Shown here: piece by piece, positions 27,801 through 40,203 of the stretch
Layout of the letters: each line of letters opens with the position of its first letter
Position numbering within the stretch: position 1 is the first letter of the stretch
Source: Hybos culiciformis
Taxonomy: Eukaryota > Arthropoda > Insecta > Diptera > Hybotidae
Direction: 5' to 3'
Length of the DNA stretch: 64,000 nt
Assembly (NCBI GenBank): GCA_964007475.1
Contig: OZ023274.1
Span: 93,209,213-93,273,212, forward strand
Notes under the pieces: model-generated
Seen by the model: only the letters and a program-made list of their open reading frames with translations
Database searches by the model: none
Told to the model about the DNA's origin: nothing
Position numbers and translations under genes: made by a program

Positions 27801-30800
27801 CATATAAGGAAACTTAAAGCAAAGTCATAAGGTTATAAACATAACGGCTTAAGTCGAGTTAGGCGGTTATGATTTTATTATTCCAAACTGTTGGTCATAT
27901 GATTTCACGTATACTCTTATCTTATCTTAACACAATAAGTCTTTATTCCAATCATTTTCTTTTTTAATACTTAGATTTTTTCCTAACTTAACTTTAGCCA
28001 ATTTGAAACTTTAAAGATTTGAAACTTTAAACTGCTCTCCTGAAAAGTAGCAAAATCGAGTTAGGTGATTATGACTTGTGTCCACTGATATTCAGATTTA
28101 ATATTTCTAGAAATTAGAAATATCGATTTTATTTAATAAATTAAATCCTGACCCGCAAAGTGTACATCTAATTTATTTATTATTATATATCCATAGTATA
28201 TATTTTTCTTTTTGATTTGGTAAAAAATCAATCCACTAAAAGCTTAAGATCGCTCTAAACTTAATTTATGAAATTAATAAAATCAATTAAATAACCATCA
28301 ACATATTTATATAATTTTTATCAAGCATCCAGTTCAAGGATTTTTAACCCCTTCATTGTATAATACGAAATTTTTTTTTATACATTGACCGAATTTCTAT
28401 CTTATTTATTCATTGAAAATACAACATAACAAATTATTAAACAATATGTTTCTAATGTTACGATGACAATATTGAAAATTTTGGACTTACAAATAATGTC
28501 ATTTTTCACTATTTTTTATCTATATTATTTATTTGTTGTATGTGTCCAAAATAAAAACAAAAAATTATTGTGCCAATTTTTATTTTTATTTTTTTTTCCC
28601 CAAATTTGCCTTATCATTATCTCTATTTATATGTACATATAATAATATTATGTTCTATCTATAATACTATAATTCTTTGTTTTTTTTTGTTTGTTTTATA
28701 TTTGCAATACAAAATAAACAAAAAATAAACCTAATAAAAAAACTCATTGAGATTTATGATGATTTTCTTTATTTCTTTTATTGTTATACATATACCGTAT
28801 AAACAAACATGTACATATAGGGTTGTGGATACATGATGTTGACGAAAAATCGTGTAAATTAAAATCATATAGACTTTGAAAATCAAGACAAATCACTACT
28901 TTTTATTTTTTCTGTCCTTTTTTTCGGGTGCGACTCGTTAAATAAACATTAAAAAAAAAAAAAAAAAATATCACCACGCAGTAGATTTTCATTTAGAATG
29001 AAAAGTTTAATTTCATGAAAACTATACTGCATGTTATAATGGTGTATATATTTGGATTTAATTTTTTTTTTTTTGACATTATTTTATATATACATAGTTC
29101 ATTAATTTATATATATATTTTTTTAGGGTTTAAGTAAAAGGTCATAAAAATAATGTATACCCTAGTTGTTAACACAAAAATTTTAACTTTTATTAAAAAA
29201 AATTAAATTTACGGGCGTAAACTACTATTACTGAAAAACAAAAAGTTGTATTTATTATTTAATCTAGCATATGAATTGTGGCAAAATTTTCTACAACAAA
29301 ATTAATGTTTTTATGTTTTATTGTTTTATTGTTTTATTGTTATTATTTATGTAATACATAGTACATAATAACAGAAAATATTGCAGGTTTAGTTATTTAT
29401 GGCTTGTTTATAGCTACTAGTAAAGTAATTTTTGGAGGAATGTTCCGGAAACCTATTCACAGCTAATTTTATCTGAAAGTAAAAAATCAACTGTAAAAAA
29501 TATAAAAAAAAAAAAAAATTTTGACAGGAAAAAGTATTCAGATAGGAAGGAAACGTAATGAAAAAGAAACAAAAAAATAATTTTGTGAAGTAATGAAATT
29601 TTTCAGATAGCAAAAAAAAAAAAAATTAAATTTTCTTAATTATTTGAAAATATTTTTAAAAAATTCTTTTAACGAAAAATAGATAAAATTAATATCTTCA
29701 TTTTCAGTAAACTTGCTTAAATATAAGTAGAATAATAACATAGAAAATCGGTTTTTACGGTACCATTTTTTCAGATAGGTAAATTAGCTATAAACAAGGC
29801 ATTAGTTATAAAGTTCGTTTTTTCAGTGTTGGTACCAAAATATTTAAATCCTTCAAATTGATATTAATTGTGAACTGGAATTTTATTAATTTATATCCGG
29901 CGTAAATAAAATAAATAAAATGAAAGTTTCAAAAACACTCCCATTTTAGAATAAACTTTAAATTAGATAATTAATAAAACTATTTATGCAGTTGAATAAT
30001 ATTGAAAATATTTCTTGCATCCAAATGCAATCTTAAAAGATTTCTTTTAACTTGACACAGATCCATTTTATTGAAAGGTCAATAGTTATATCCACTACAT
30101 ATAATTCCAAAGAATGAAATGATTAGAAAAATATTTTTTTTTTATATTTTTCTTCATTATGCTTTTAAATATTTTTCCCCAAAGATTTAAAGAATAAATT
30201 ATCATTGCCATTTATAACATTAAATTCATGATAACAAAAATTCAAAATATATTTTTTAAATTAGCAATTTCTTCTATTATTGTACAATATACTATCTTGA
30301 ATATAAAGAATTTCAAGATTTCGCTCATTGATAATACCCTTCTGTTATGCATAACAATTGAAAACATTCATTTAGCAAAAAAAAAAAAAGCATAAGCATT
30401 AACAAAAATAAACGTTTATTTATTTTTTCATTAAAATTTTTTTATTTTGCGAATGCAATTTAATAGAAATAATTTGATTTAAAAATATTATTCTATTTTG
30501 CTTCTTCTTCAATTCAACAAAAATTTTCATCTCAACAAATATTATTTTAAATTTTCGACAAAATGGTTATGTTATTTATTATATGTTATGTTTTTTGTAT
30601 TTTTTGATTATTTCAGAATTTAATTTTTAACTCATTTCATTCAATATTATATATGTATGTATATAATTTTTCATGTTTTGTATGATTTTCAAATTTAAAA
30701 TATTTTCAGATAAACTGAAAATTATATCTATATTATGCATTAGGTATGTAAAAAGTTTGCATAACGTTTATAATGTCAATAATTTATTTTTTTTCTAATT

Positions 30801-32647
30801 TAGATTGAAATTTAAAATGCATTTAAATTCAAGAAAAAAAAAAACTGAATATAATATTTTCTATTTTGCATAAAAAGTATAGTGTTGATTTTATAATATT
30901 GATATTCAAAAATATATTGCATTGAGTTTTTTGAAATATCAAAATTCTTAACATAAAAATGTTGTTTCAATATTTTTTGCTTAATATATTCAACACAGTA
31001 CGAGTAATAATTGAACAAGTTCACTGTTCTGCTTTAAGAACTGATTTCAAATGAATTCAAATGATACATTTATTGTTTTTCAAATTTTTTTCTGTTTATT
31101 ATTTTCAACTTAAAACAAAATCTAGAAGAAATAGTTCCGAATAAAGATTAAAAATTTTCAGGTTTGAAAGAATTTGGTATACTCAATTTAGTAAATAATA
31201 TTCAATCAAAAGTAAAGATAATAGAAAATTTTCATGATCATTTAAGAAAAACTATATGAATCAATATTCTGAATTGATATTATTATTGCTCAATTTTCTA
31301 GAAATTCTTGGATTATGCAAAAAATTATCTTAAATATAATAAAATTGTAATCAAATTAATTATAGTAGACTCTAATTTTCGGAATTTATTTTTTTTTTTG
31401 TTTTCTAAGATACAAAAATCCTATAATTGTTATCTTCTTTATAATATAAATTTATCTTAATAGTTTCTTTACATTAGGGAAATATACTGGTTTTTATTTT
31501 TATGTATAACTATGTAATTGTCAAGCATCATATAATTTAGCATAACATTAATTTTATCTTTATGAGTGCGAAGAAAACATATTTTTTTTTTCTTATCGAA
31601 TTTCCATCCATTTGCTTAATATCATTAAGAGTGTTGAAATAATGTATAATTTTCATCATTAAAGCAATTAATTTATTTATTTTTTTTTTTGCTTTAATTT
31701 TTACTTTTTCTGAAGATACACATGTACAACGTAAATATATATAAGCATAATGTAACTATGAGTTTGAATAATTAATTTTTTTTATCACAATTAGAATATA
31801 AAAACATTAAAGGTGTATGTTTTTTTGAATTTCTATGCCTAAAATTAATACAAATGTAATATTAAATTAACTTATTTTATTTTATAATCAAACTGGTTCG
31901 GTCACAAAAAAAATCATTTTTTTAATTAGTTTTTCTCATAAAAGATTCTCGAAAAGGATTTTTATCAAATATATAATCAAAAAATTTTTGTTGAGTCAAA
32001 GAAATACATTATGTAAACACGCTTATATTTTTTACTGCCAGAAATATAGATTATTAAAAAATGAGAAAATTAATTTCATATCTCTTCAAAGAAATATATT
32101 ATATATAAAGCCTAAAATAAGAAAACGGATATTTCAAAGAAATTTTATTTAAAATTTTATCTAATTATAGAACAAAAGTATTCCGTGTTATCAAAAAATG
32201 TAAATAAACCCTATTATAAATATAATAGTATATAATAAATAATATAGCAAATATAAAATGAAATTGTTTATTCATGAAACATCATCTCTCAACATTCTTC
32301 TTCTGTACACTATAATTTCACTTTATAACTTGAACACAAATGAACTTAATCCACGCATAAATAAACTGAACTAAATGTCATTTTAAAATTTTGTTTTTCA
32401 TTATTTTCCATTTAATAGAAATTTATGTATTTTTACTATGGAATTTAAAAATACAAAAAAAAAACCCAATTTGTTTTTCTTCTTTTGGCCAACTTCCATA
32501 AGACCATTATATGGTCTAACAATAATATAGTAATTTAGTTGAAAATAATAAACATTGAAAATTTATTGAATGAAAAAAGAAATAGTACTTGAATTATGTG
32601 AGCAATTAAAAAAACATAAATCACTTATATAGTTTTTGGCCCAAAGC
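18869..32647. other. long AT-rich stretch without genes
   Basis: Scanning both strands gave no gene, RNA gene or transposon terminus that I can support, apart from an open frame at 26966-27241 listed separately. Small features only: a palindrome GACAGATAG/CTATCTGTC near 20511-20529, two TCGAGTTAGG-type direct repeats at about 27857 and 28056, and simple ATTGTTTT repeats at 29312-29344. Confidence 0.55.
26966..27241 (+). other. unidentified open frame preceded by an acceptor-like site
   Basis: After TTTTCCAG (ending at 26965) a frame runs open for about 90 codons to a stop at 27239-27241. Its composition is less homopolymeric than other chance frames here (for example VKKWNKKCTKSSGCIFLKF and GSTSYLLNCSIGYSDP). 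I recognise no domain. It could be a decayed exon or a chance frame. Confidence 0.2.
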
Positions 32648-32901
32648 ATATCGTCTTCTGAGAAATGAAACAACGTATGATATTTATACATCGTTATTAG
32701 ATAATAGCACCATTCGATTCCTCGTACACGATTTTATAAGTACAACTACTTTGCAATATTCTTAATGTTGATTAAAATGTGTTTTTTAAATGAAAATTTT
32801 ACGCTACTTGATATTTTTCCATAATTTTCAAATCTTTAAACTCAAATTACTCGAAACTATTCTTCTCATTATACGTTGTTTCATTTCTCAGCAGACGATA
32901 T
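32648..32901. mobile_element. MITE with 36-bp terminal inverted repeats
   Basis: The arms 32648-32683 and 32866-32901 both contain GAGAAATGAAACAACGTAT read inward and match over 36 bases with two mismatches. The spacer is about 180 bp, AT-rich and non-coding. No clear target duplication can be picked out of the AT-rich flanks. Confidence 0.7.
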
Positions 32902-35900
32902 ATACAAATAAAACCTTAAAAATAGAATAAACAATTTTGCAATGCGACATTTAAATGTTTGAATTTTATTTTTATCTTAATTTTAGTATCGAAAGAGAAA
33001 TTTAACATAGTTAAGTTTTCTTTAAAATGTATTTTTGTATTTACTCAGACAAATGTATGAAAATTCGTATATAGAAAACTTAAAGATTGGTCTGTAAAAT
33101 AAGATTAAAAACAAAAAAAAATATAATTTAATTATTAAATTCAATTTATAATATAATTAATAATAATTTTTACAAAAAAAAAATCGACCGCATTGAATTG
33201 TTTTAACCCCGTTTTACAAATCAATTTTCAATTCTTCAGTAGATATTTTCATACAAAATTATGATTCACATCCCTGCGATATTTTGTTTTTTTTTCTACA
33301 TACACAAGACGGCTTGAAATTTATGTCGGTAGTGGCTCAGGTGCTTCTTTTTTTCATAAACATTACTAATCTTTATAAAATTATAAGTTTAATGACAATT
33401 CGCAATATAATGCTTATGTTTTTCATCCAACAGCACAAAAAGCTTAAAATACAATGACGAGAAATTTATCAATTTAAATTTTTTATTTTTTATTTATGCA
33501 TCGAAAACAATTTCATTATTTATATATTAAACTGAATCATCATCAATCACTTTTTAATCAGGACATGAGATTATAAAATTAATAAAAATCATTGTTCAGA
33601 AATCCTTTTAATTTGTTCTCATAAATAAGAGGAATTTTTTAGCCCAGCATAATATAGAGAAGAAATTTCACTCTTGTTTATAATGACATTATTTTTATAA
33701 AAATAATTTAAGGTACGTATTAATTTATATGATAACATCAATTAATCAGAATCTTATCGATTGATAGAAAAATAAAACTGTTTACAGTATCCTCACCTGA
33801 CACTTAATCTTATAATATTTCTTTCCAGAAAAAAATATTTGCACTAGTTTTTTGTTGACTTGATTTCAATCTTAATGTATTTCTATAAGCCCTCAGAATT
33901 TTCTATAATTATAGCCGCGGGATAATTTTCAATTTTATGTTTGATATGTTTTCAGATTTACGTACACATAACATATTTGAATTTATTTTCAATATCTGAT
34001 TTAATAAATCTTATTATTTAAATTTGCATATAGTAAATCGTTTCGTTTATCTTCTAAGAGTGACAAATAACAAAAATCTTTCTGGCAAAAGTTAGAAGAG
34101 AAAATAATTTGTCTGCGATTTTGTATCTAATTTCAGCATATTTATTCCAACTCCATCTGCATAAAAAAAAATTTAACAAAAATATTTTCTTCTATCTAAG
34201 GATATGAAAAATTAAATTATACACTTTGAATGTTGTTTTGTTTTTTTTTTTTTATTGAAATTAACGTGTAACAAAATTTTAATAAAACAATTATTATTAT
34301 CAAACTTGTTTTTATTCAGTTTTTAATTGACATTTGGTAGACAAGATTTAAAAAAAAGTTCTTTTAAAATTACATGGTTTTGTTATTCAAAATATTTTTG
34401 TGCGTAATTTAGTTCTGAGAAGATGATTTTGTTGACATTGAAAATTAATTTAATGAATGAAAAAGAAAAATAACTATAATAGTCATTATTCAGGAGTATG
34501 ATTATGATGTAAAGTAAATAATAAATGTATATGTTTACATTTACATTTAGTATTATTTTTGATAAAATTTCATTGTTTGAAACTCAAAAGTTCTGTTTAT
34601 TACCTAATTTCATTAATATTAAGAGATACAACTCATAAGTTTTATCATTAATTTTTTTATTTAGAAAAGTTCTGTGTTTATAGGTTTCTGGATTTGGTAA
34701 CTCAAATTTTAATTTTTCTGTGTTAATATTTTGCACAAAAGGCAAAATATTAGTCGTGCACAAACATACAAGTTGTGCAGAGCCAAAATACCACTTGTGC
34801 ACTGACTCACTGACCAATGATTTTTCATTTAGATAGAGTACAAGTTTACTATTATTATTACAAGAACTATGAAAATATATTACAAATGTTCAAAATATAT
34901 CAAATTAAATTTACGTCATCATGTGTCACAAAATGATAATGTGTTGACATTAGGTGCTATCCAAGGTGTTTTATGAAAAAAACAAATAAGATTTTATGCC
35001 AGAAGATAATTCTAAAAATATAATTTAATATTCAGACAGTCAATCATTTCGCCAATGAAACTTTTTTTTTTGCTCATATATTAAATAACATAAAGATAAA
35101 AATAAAATTATATTTTAACCTTTCCAACAATGAGCCAGACAAAATTGATTATTATGTCTTCTAAAGTTATATATTTTGTTATCAAAATATTAAAAAAAAT
35201 AATAATATAAAACAAACATATAAAGTTCAACAAAAAGCAAAATATTTTTATCTGAAAAAATATAAATAATAAAAATGTATTTAGAGTAAGAAAAATAAAT
35301 GAAAGGATTACGTGGACAGCGTTAATAAAATAAATAATGTGAGGTTTACACTATATATATTTTACTACGTATTTTACCGAACTTCTGAAAGCGGTAATTT
35401 TTCACCACTAAACTATAATAGATTTTATTTTTTCAACGCTAGCGGAACATATCAATGAAACTTCTACCACTATATAATACTTAAATTTGAATACACAGAG
35501 CTCGGACTGTTCGAATCATACTGCTTTTACGCTTCTTTAAGATACATTTTTGCACCGAGAAAACAAAATCAGCATAAGCCCTCAAATTTTATAAGTTTTA
35601 CAAGTAAATAGTTATAAAACTTGAAAGCAATTAATAATTATTTTATTATAAAATTCTATTCCAAAATAACAAAAAATTTAGAAAAACAAAAACCTATTAA
35701 AAAAATTGAATAAATAATTTATAAAAAAATTAAAATCATCAATTAAAAAAATTAATTAACCTTCCAGTCTTAGGACTTTGGACTTCAAATATCAAAATTT
35801 CAGCGTAAAGTCAAGAATCTACCAGAAAATAAATTTCGTAGAGATCAAATTCGTATAGTATACAAGAGATTTTATTTATTAATCCTTTTTTAACCATAAT

Positions 35901-36845
35901 TTTCCCTTTTATATTAACAATGTAGGTGTATATACAAGTCGTAGTAGCTTTATTTTTAATGTAACTTCTTTTAATTTTATTTTTTGTACCCACTTTACTT
36001 AAAGATTTAATACCTGTATTTGATTTTTTTTTCCATGTTGCAATGACAAGAAACAAAAATTATATTCATCTTTTAGGATTAATGTGCATTTCATTAGATT
36101 TAATGTCCTTTCAGAACATCAAATAAAATATTTTATCACTTTTATGACAAATCTACACTTTAAAGTTACAAAAAAAAAATAAATTATGACACAAAGTCTG
36201 AAAGCATAAATATAAATGTGAAAATTTAATGGAGAGGAAAAATAATAAGTCATCATCATAGCTAAAAAAAAAAGGTAAATATTTATTTTTACAAAAAGTA
36301 TCAACATCAAGTAATCATCAACTAGATACTTTCTTTTTTCGCGATTTTTATCTTCTGAAAAAAACATGAATTTTGGTTGTGCTAATTTCATATTAAATAT
36401 TTTACATTTTTATTTTAACATTATATAAAATTCCTGTATATAGTATACGTTAGATTTCTTTGTTGGAATTAAACATTTTTAGAACTTGTGCTTTTTGGAC
36501 AATGGAAAAATTCTCTTTTAATTATTTCTTAATACAGTTGTTCCTTAGAAACATTTCATTTTACAAAGTATTACTTGCAACTTATGGAAATAAAAATAAG
36601 TAATGCTTAAATTATCATTTTAGAATCAGACCTTATAAGGCGAATATAATGGCGAATATAACGACAACCATAACATAAGTGAAATAATAATTAAAATTAA
36701 TGTATGTATATAGAACAAATTTTTGGGTATTGTTTTGCCCACGAAGAATTTAAACATAAACTGAAAATTATTAGCATTTATTCACAATCGGTTTGTTTTC
36801 AATTTAATTAACATTTTTTCATATAATTGATTTTAAACAATATAT
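32902..36845. other. AT-rich intergenic DNA
   Basis: No coding region, RNA gene or transposon end recognised. Minus-strand open frames near 34.6-34.8 and 35.8-36.4 kb are AT-driven and without domains. Confidence 0.6.
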
Positions 36846-36957
36846 CATAGGTGTATTATATATACGATAGGTCTATTATATAATAGGTTTATATATACCA
36901 TAGGTCTATTATATAATAGGTTTATACAATATACCATAGGTCTATTATATTATTATA
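36846..36957 (+). repeat. minisatellite of about 36-bp units
   Basis: Roughly three and a half copies of a unit containing ATAGGTCTATTATATAATAG and GTTTATAYA. Unit length varies between about 20 and 37 bp. The last unit runs into the left end of the adjoining hAT relic, so the array may have grown from that terminus. Confidence 0.7.
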
Positions 36958-37403
36958 ACGTGGCTCGCGGGCCGCATGCGGCTCTTGAAGTCGATTGGAA
37001 TGGTTCTTATGCACATTTTGTAATAATTCCTATAAGAAAACTTTCTATTCTCGTTTACATATTGCATATTTTTTTAATAAATTTTAATTTTGAAAAATTT
37101 ACTCCACAACTTAACTAAATGAAATTTAAAACGCCTATTAATTTACACCAGCAAAAAAGTTTAACTTTAAACTGATTCACTTTAAAATTAGATGAACAAT
37201 TAAATTTGAGAAAAAAACTCTTTAACTCCTACTACCTAATTTACGCAAAAAACAATTTTTCAGTTTAAATTAAAAATTTTAACTGATTCACTTTAAAATT
37301 AGATTAATCCTATATTTATATGTATAATACAAATTATAAATAACTCTTTAAAATATTAATTCATAAATGTGACTCCCAAAGTTAGTATAGCTGGCCACCC
37401 CTG
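36935..37403. mobile_element. non-autonomous hAT relic
   Basis: The right end reads inward CAGGGGTGGCCAGC, a classic hAT terminus, and is followed by CAATATAC (37404-37411). The same 8 bases occur at 36927-36934, just before CATAGG. Near the left end lies GGCTCGCGGGCCGCATGCGG (36962-36981), a subterminal motif seen in many hAT families. The left terminus itself is poorly conserved, and its target duplication overlaps a minisatellite, so the left limit is less certain. The interior is AT-rich and non-coding. Confidence 0.6.
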
Positions 37404-37411
37404 CAATATAC

Positions 37412-38175
37412 TATTGGTACATATACCCACAATGAAATTCAATTTTTCTTCAAACAAAATTCATTAATCAACGATTAAAAATAGTTATATAATATTTTAT
37501 AATTGTTGAAAGTTCAAAGATTTTATTTGTATATAAAATAATTTTATTAGTTGTATAATTAATTAAATTAGATCAATTTTATGCCAAATAAAATGTTGTT
37601 TATAATTTACTCTTTAATACTATACCATTAATTTACCTAAAAATAATTGATTTAGATATATGTTTTTATAATTGAATAAATCAATTATGTGATAAAATAA
37701 AAAAAAATAAATAAAAATAAAAATTAAACAAAATTAGAATTATTCATTGAATAAGCTAGGAGTTAGAAGAATGAAGAGTAGAGATGATTTTGCAGTTAAA
37801 TATGGAAAGCATTTAAATATTTTGGTTTAATTAATATAAATATTTAACATCATACATCATACCCCTAAAAAAACACCTGAAACAAATTACCCCCTAAAAA
37901 TCACTCTGTCAACAAAAAAAAACCCCTAAATCTAGGGGGAAAACCCATAAGTTGGTAACGCTGATTCGAAATGAGAAAAATTAATTTTTTGATGTAGAGT
38001 TGCCAGCAGAGTTGAGGTATTCATTTCATTTCATTATGCAACAATGACGTAGACAGGGACAACGGAAAAAAAATGTTTACCCCCCATTTACACAGGCTGT
38101 TTTCGAATTTTTTTTTTTCTTTGATGCTTGGGGGTTAGACCGGATATTTTTATTATTTAGTAGAAATTTTATTAT
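37412..38175. other. intergenic DNA with a CCCCTA/TAGGGG palindrome
   Basis: AT-rich up to about 37860. It then contains CCCCTAAATCTAGGGG (37924-37939) and a GGGGGTTAGACCGGAT tract (38129-38144) resembling a MITE terminus at 18150. No coding frame recognised. Confidence 0.45.
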
Positions 38176-38418
38176 GTGTATCAAAGGCAGTCGTATGCTG
38201 ATTTGTTTGAGAAAATGGTAAAAATGATTTTAAATCAGATTATTGAAGATGATGTAGAGATTCGACGCGGCCTACCATTGTCAGTTTGGTCAAACTTTGG
38301 ATTAGTTCACTCTTCTGTTAAATCAAATGAACGTTATAATGTTATTCAAAACTGTAAAGAATTACTTAAAAATGCTTTTTATCGATTTCCGATAGACGAT
38401 GCTAAAATATATTATTGA
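38176..38418 (+). pseudogene. unidentified coding-like frame, possible exon remnant
   Basis: A frame open upstream of 38176 ends at a stop at 38416-38418. Its composition is balanced and unlike the chance frames nearby: it includes SYADLFEKMVKMILNQIIED, then RRGLPLSVWSNFGLVHSSV, then a CKELLKNAFYRFP-like end. Codon use resembles that of the host exons in this window. I do not recognise the family, and no start codon or promoter is convincing. It lies 1.5 kb upstream of the msps fragment in the same orientation but does not resemble a TOG repeat. It may be the 3' end of a transposon or host gene. Confidence 0.4.
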
Positions 38419-38559
38419 ATAAATTTATTGTTTTTTTTTTATACAACAAACTTTTGTTAAAAATATATTTGTTGAAGAGTTTTTTGATTAGAAATGTTGT
38501 TAAATTTTATTGTATACCTAATAGGAATAGAGTTGAAAGTTAGAACAAAACCAACGATT

Positions 38560-38690
38560 TCATGTTCGTTTAGGGATGACGAATAATCACTTTTTTACAC
38601 GAATATTGTGTCCACACATTCGTTATGTCTAAGCGAACAACGAAATTTCATGTTCGTTCACGCATGTGTGGACGCTCCTTAAGAAATAAT
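38560..38690. repeat. short palindromic repeat, MITE-like
   Basis: GTCCACACAT (near 38610) pairs with ATGTGTGGAC (near 38665-38674). A direct repeat of a TTTCATGTTCGTT core sits at about 38559 and 38648. No coding content. Probably a small foldback or MITE fragment. Confidence 0.5.
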
Positions 38691-38790
38691 GAAAAATATT
38701 TACAAACAAAAAAATTGTAGCATTGTGCAGCTAAATCATTAAAAGCATACTTTTTATGTGTGAGAAAAAAGTAACCTTTTGATAACGGGC

Positions 38791-39128
38791 TGTCTACATT
38801 AGCGATTTAGAATCGCGCGTATTTATGAATGTATTGTGTTTTTTCTGTTTCATTTATTAGTATTTGTGTTTGCTCAATATGCCACTGGGTTAGATTTACA
38901 GCATGTGATTTTTATACATTTTTCCAAATTGTACCATTTTACTTGACTTAAATGTCAAATTAATTAAAAAAAAACAAAATTTGTGAGAAAATTTCAAAAA
39001 ATACGCATGCTGAATAATTATTCAAAATCAGCATGCGTATTTTGCTGCGATTTTGGATTTTGTATAAAGATACACGAATACATTTAAAGAACAAAATCGC
39101 ATGCAGGAAAAATACGCTAATGTAGACA
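38791..39128. mobile_element. MITE with TGTCTACATTAGCG termini
   Basis: The termini TGTCTACATTAGCG (38791-38804) and CGCTAATGTAGACA (39115-39128) are perfect 14-bp inverted repeats. The subterminal parts also pair, more loosely. A hairpin with perfect ATACGCATGCTGA arms sits inside at 39001-39042. Length 338 bp, non-coding. Confidence 0.7.
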
Positions 39129-39889
39129 CCTAGTTAATTGATAAAACTACAGTCGATTGTTAATCATACAGCGCCATGTAAATCTCCATGTAAACTAGGT
39201 TAAATATTATAAGCTGAACTAACTTCGGGTTAAAATAAGGTTTCGCAAATATTCAGTTGTTGAGTTAAGGGAGGTTTATAATAAAACAAAATTTAGGTGT
39301 TTTAATCTGAGTCAAATGAAATAAATCAGGTTAAATCAAGTGAGGACGGCTATTAAAAAAATGTTCATATAAATTTAACTTTAGAATTAGTTGCCAGCCA
39401 AAATGAATGAAGCCACTTAATTTCTAGTACCACAATGTTATGAAAAAAAATTTCCCTTTAAGAGGTAATAGAATAGCGTCATTTGAATATTCAATTTGGT
39501 TCGTTGAGGAGGCGGAAGATGAAATTTTACTTGTATGAAAATATATACTATCGACCATAAATGATGACCGTAAATGATGTTCGATTTTCTTGATTTTTAT
39601 TCGAAAGTAATTTTGAAATTAGCCAAACATTGTTTTGGATTCATTTGTACCCCATGAACGCTTTTTAGCTGGTTTAAAATATTTTTATTGCTTTAGAAAG
39701 GTAAAGAAAATAACTTAAGGTAAAAAATGTAAAAAAGCTGCTCTTTTCATCAAAAATTTATAATGACTGAGAAATCCCATTAACGTTTTTTGTATGCGTC
39801 CATAAACAAATTAAAAAAAAACTGCGTGTTATTTTTGCACTATTATATAGTTTTTATCAATCAAGATTATAATTTAATTATTATTTAAG
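39129..39889. other. non-coding DNA, likely intron side of the first msps exon
   Basis: No exon of msps upstream of 39890 could be found, so earlier parts of the gene (TOG1, start of TOG2) are missing from this window. The end of this stretch carries a TTATTTAAG acceptor at 39881-39889. Confidence 0.5.
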
Positions 39890-40203
39890 GCTTGTGTTCC
39901 TGCTATTTTTGAAAAATTTAAAGAGAAGAAATCTAATGTTGTTGCGGTTTTGCGAGATGCCATAGATGCTATTTATCAATGTACTACTCTTGAATCCATT
40001 CAAGATGATATTATTGAAGCTTTGAATAATAAGAATCCGAACGTGAAAGCAGAAACAGCTTCATTTTTGGCCAGGGCATTTACTAAAACTCAACCAACAG
40101 CTTTGAATAAAAAACTTTTAAAACTATTAATAACTTCGTTATTGAAGACTTTAAATGAGCCAGATCCTATAGTACGAGACAGTGCTGCTGAAGCGGTTGG
40201 AAC
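39890..40203 (+). pseudogene. msps: msps exon part: end of TOG2, up to the hAT insertion
   Basis: Opens in phase 0 after an AG acceptor. It reads ACVPAIFEKFKEKKSNVV, then HEAT-repeat helices of TOG2 (NPNVKAETASFLARAF; DPIVRDSAAEAVGT), very close to animal XMAP215 proteins. There is no stop or frameshift before the hAT terminus at 40204. The coding sequence resumes at 40869 after the element; the 8-bp duplication GTTGGAAC appears once on each side. Confidence 0.92.
40196..40203 (+). repeat. 8-bp hAT target duplication, left copy
   Basis: GTTGGAAC, part of the msps coding sequence (codons for V-G-T), is repeated at 40869-40876 on the other side of the element. Confidence 0.95.

Noticed and set aside
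36962..36981. GC-rich GGCTCGCGGGCCGCATGCGG as a regulatory or CpG-island signal
   Set aside because: The motif is a known type of subterminal sequence of hAT elements and lies within the relic with matching right terminus.
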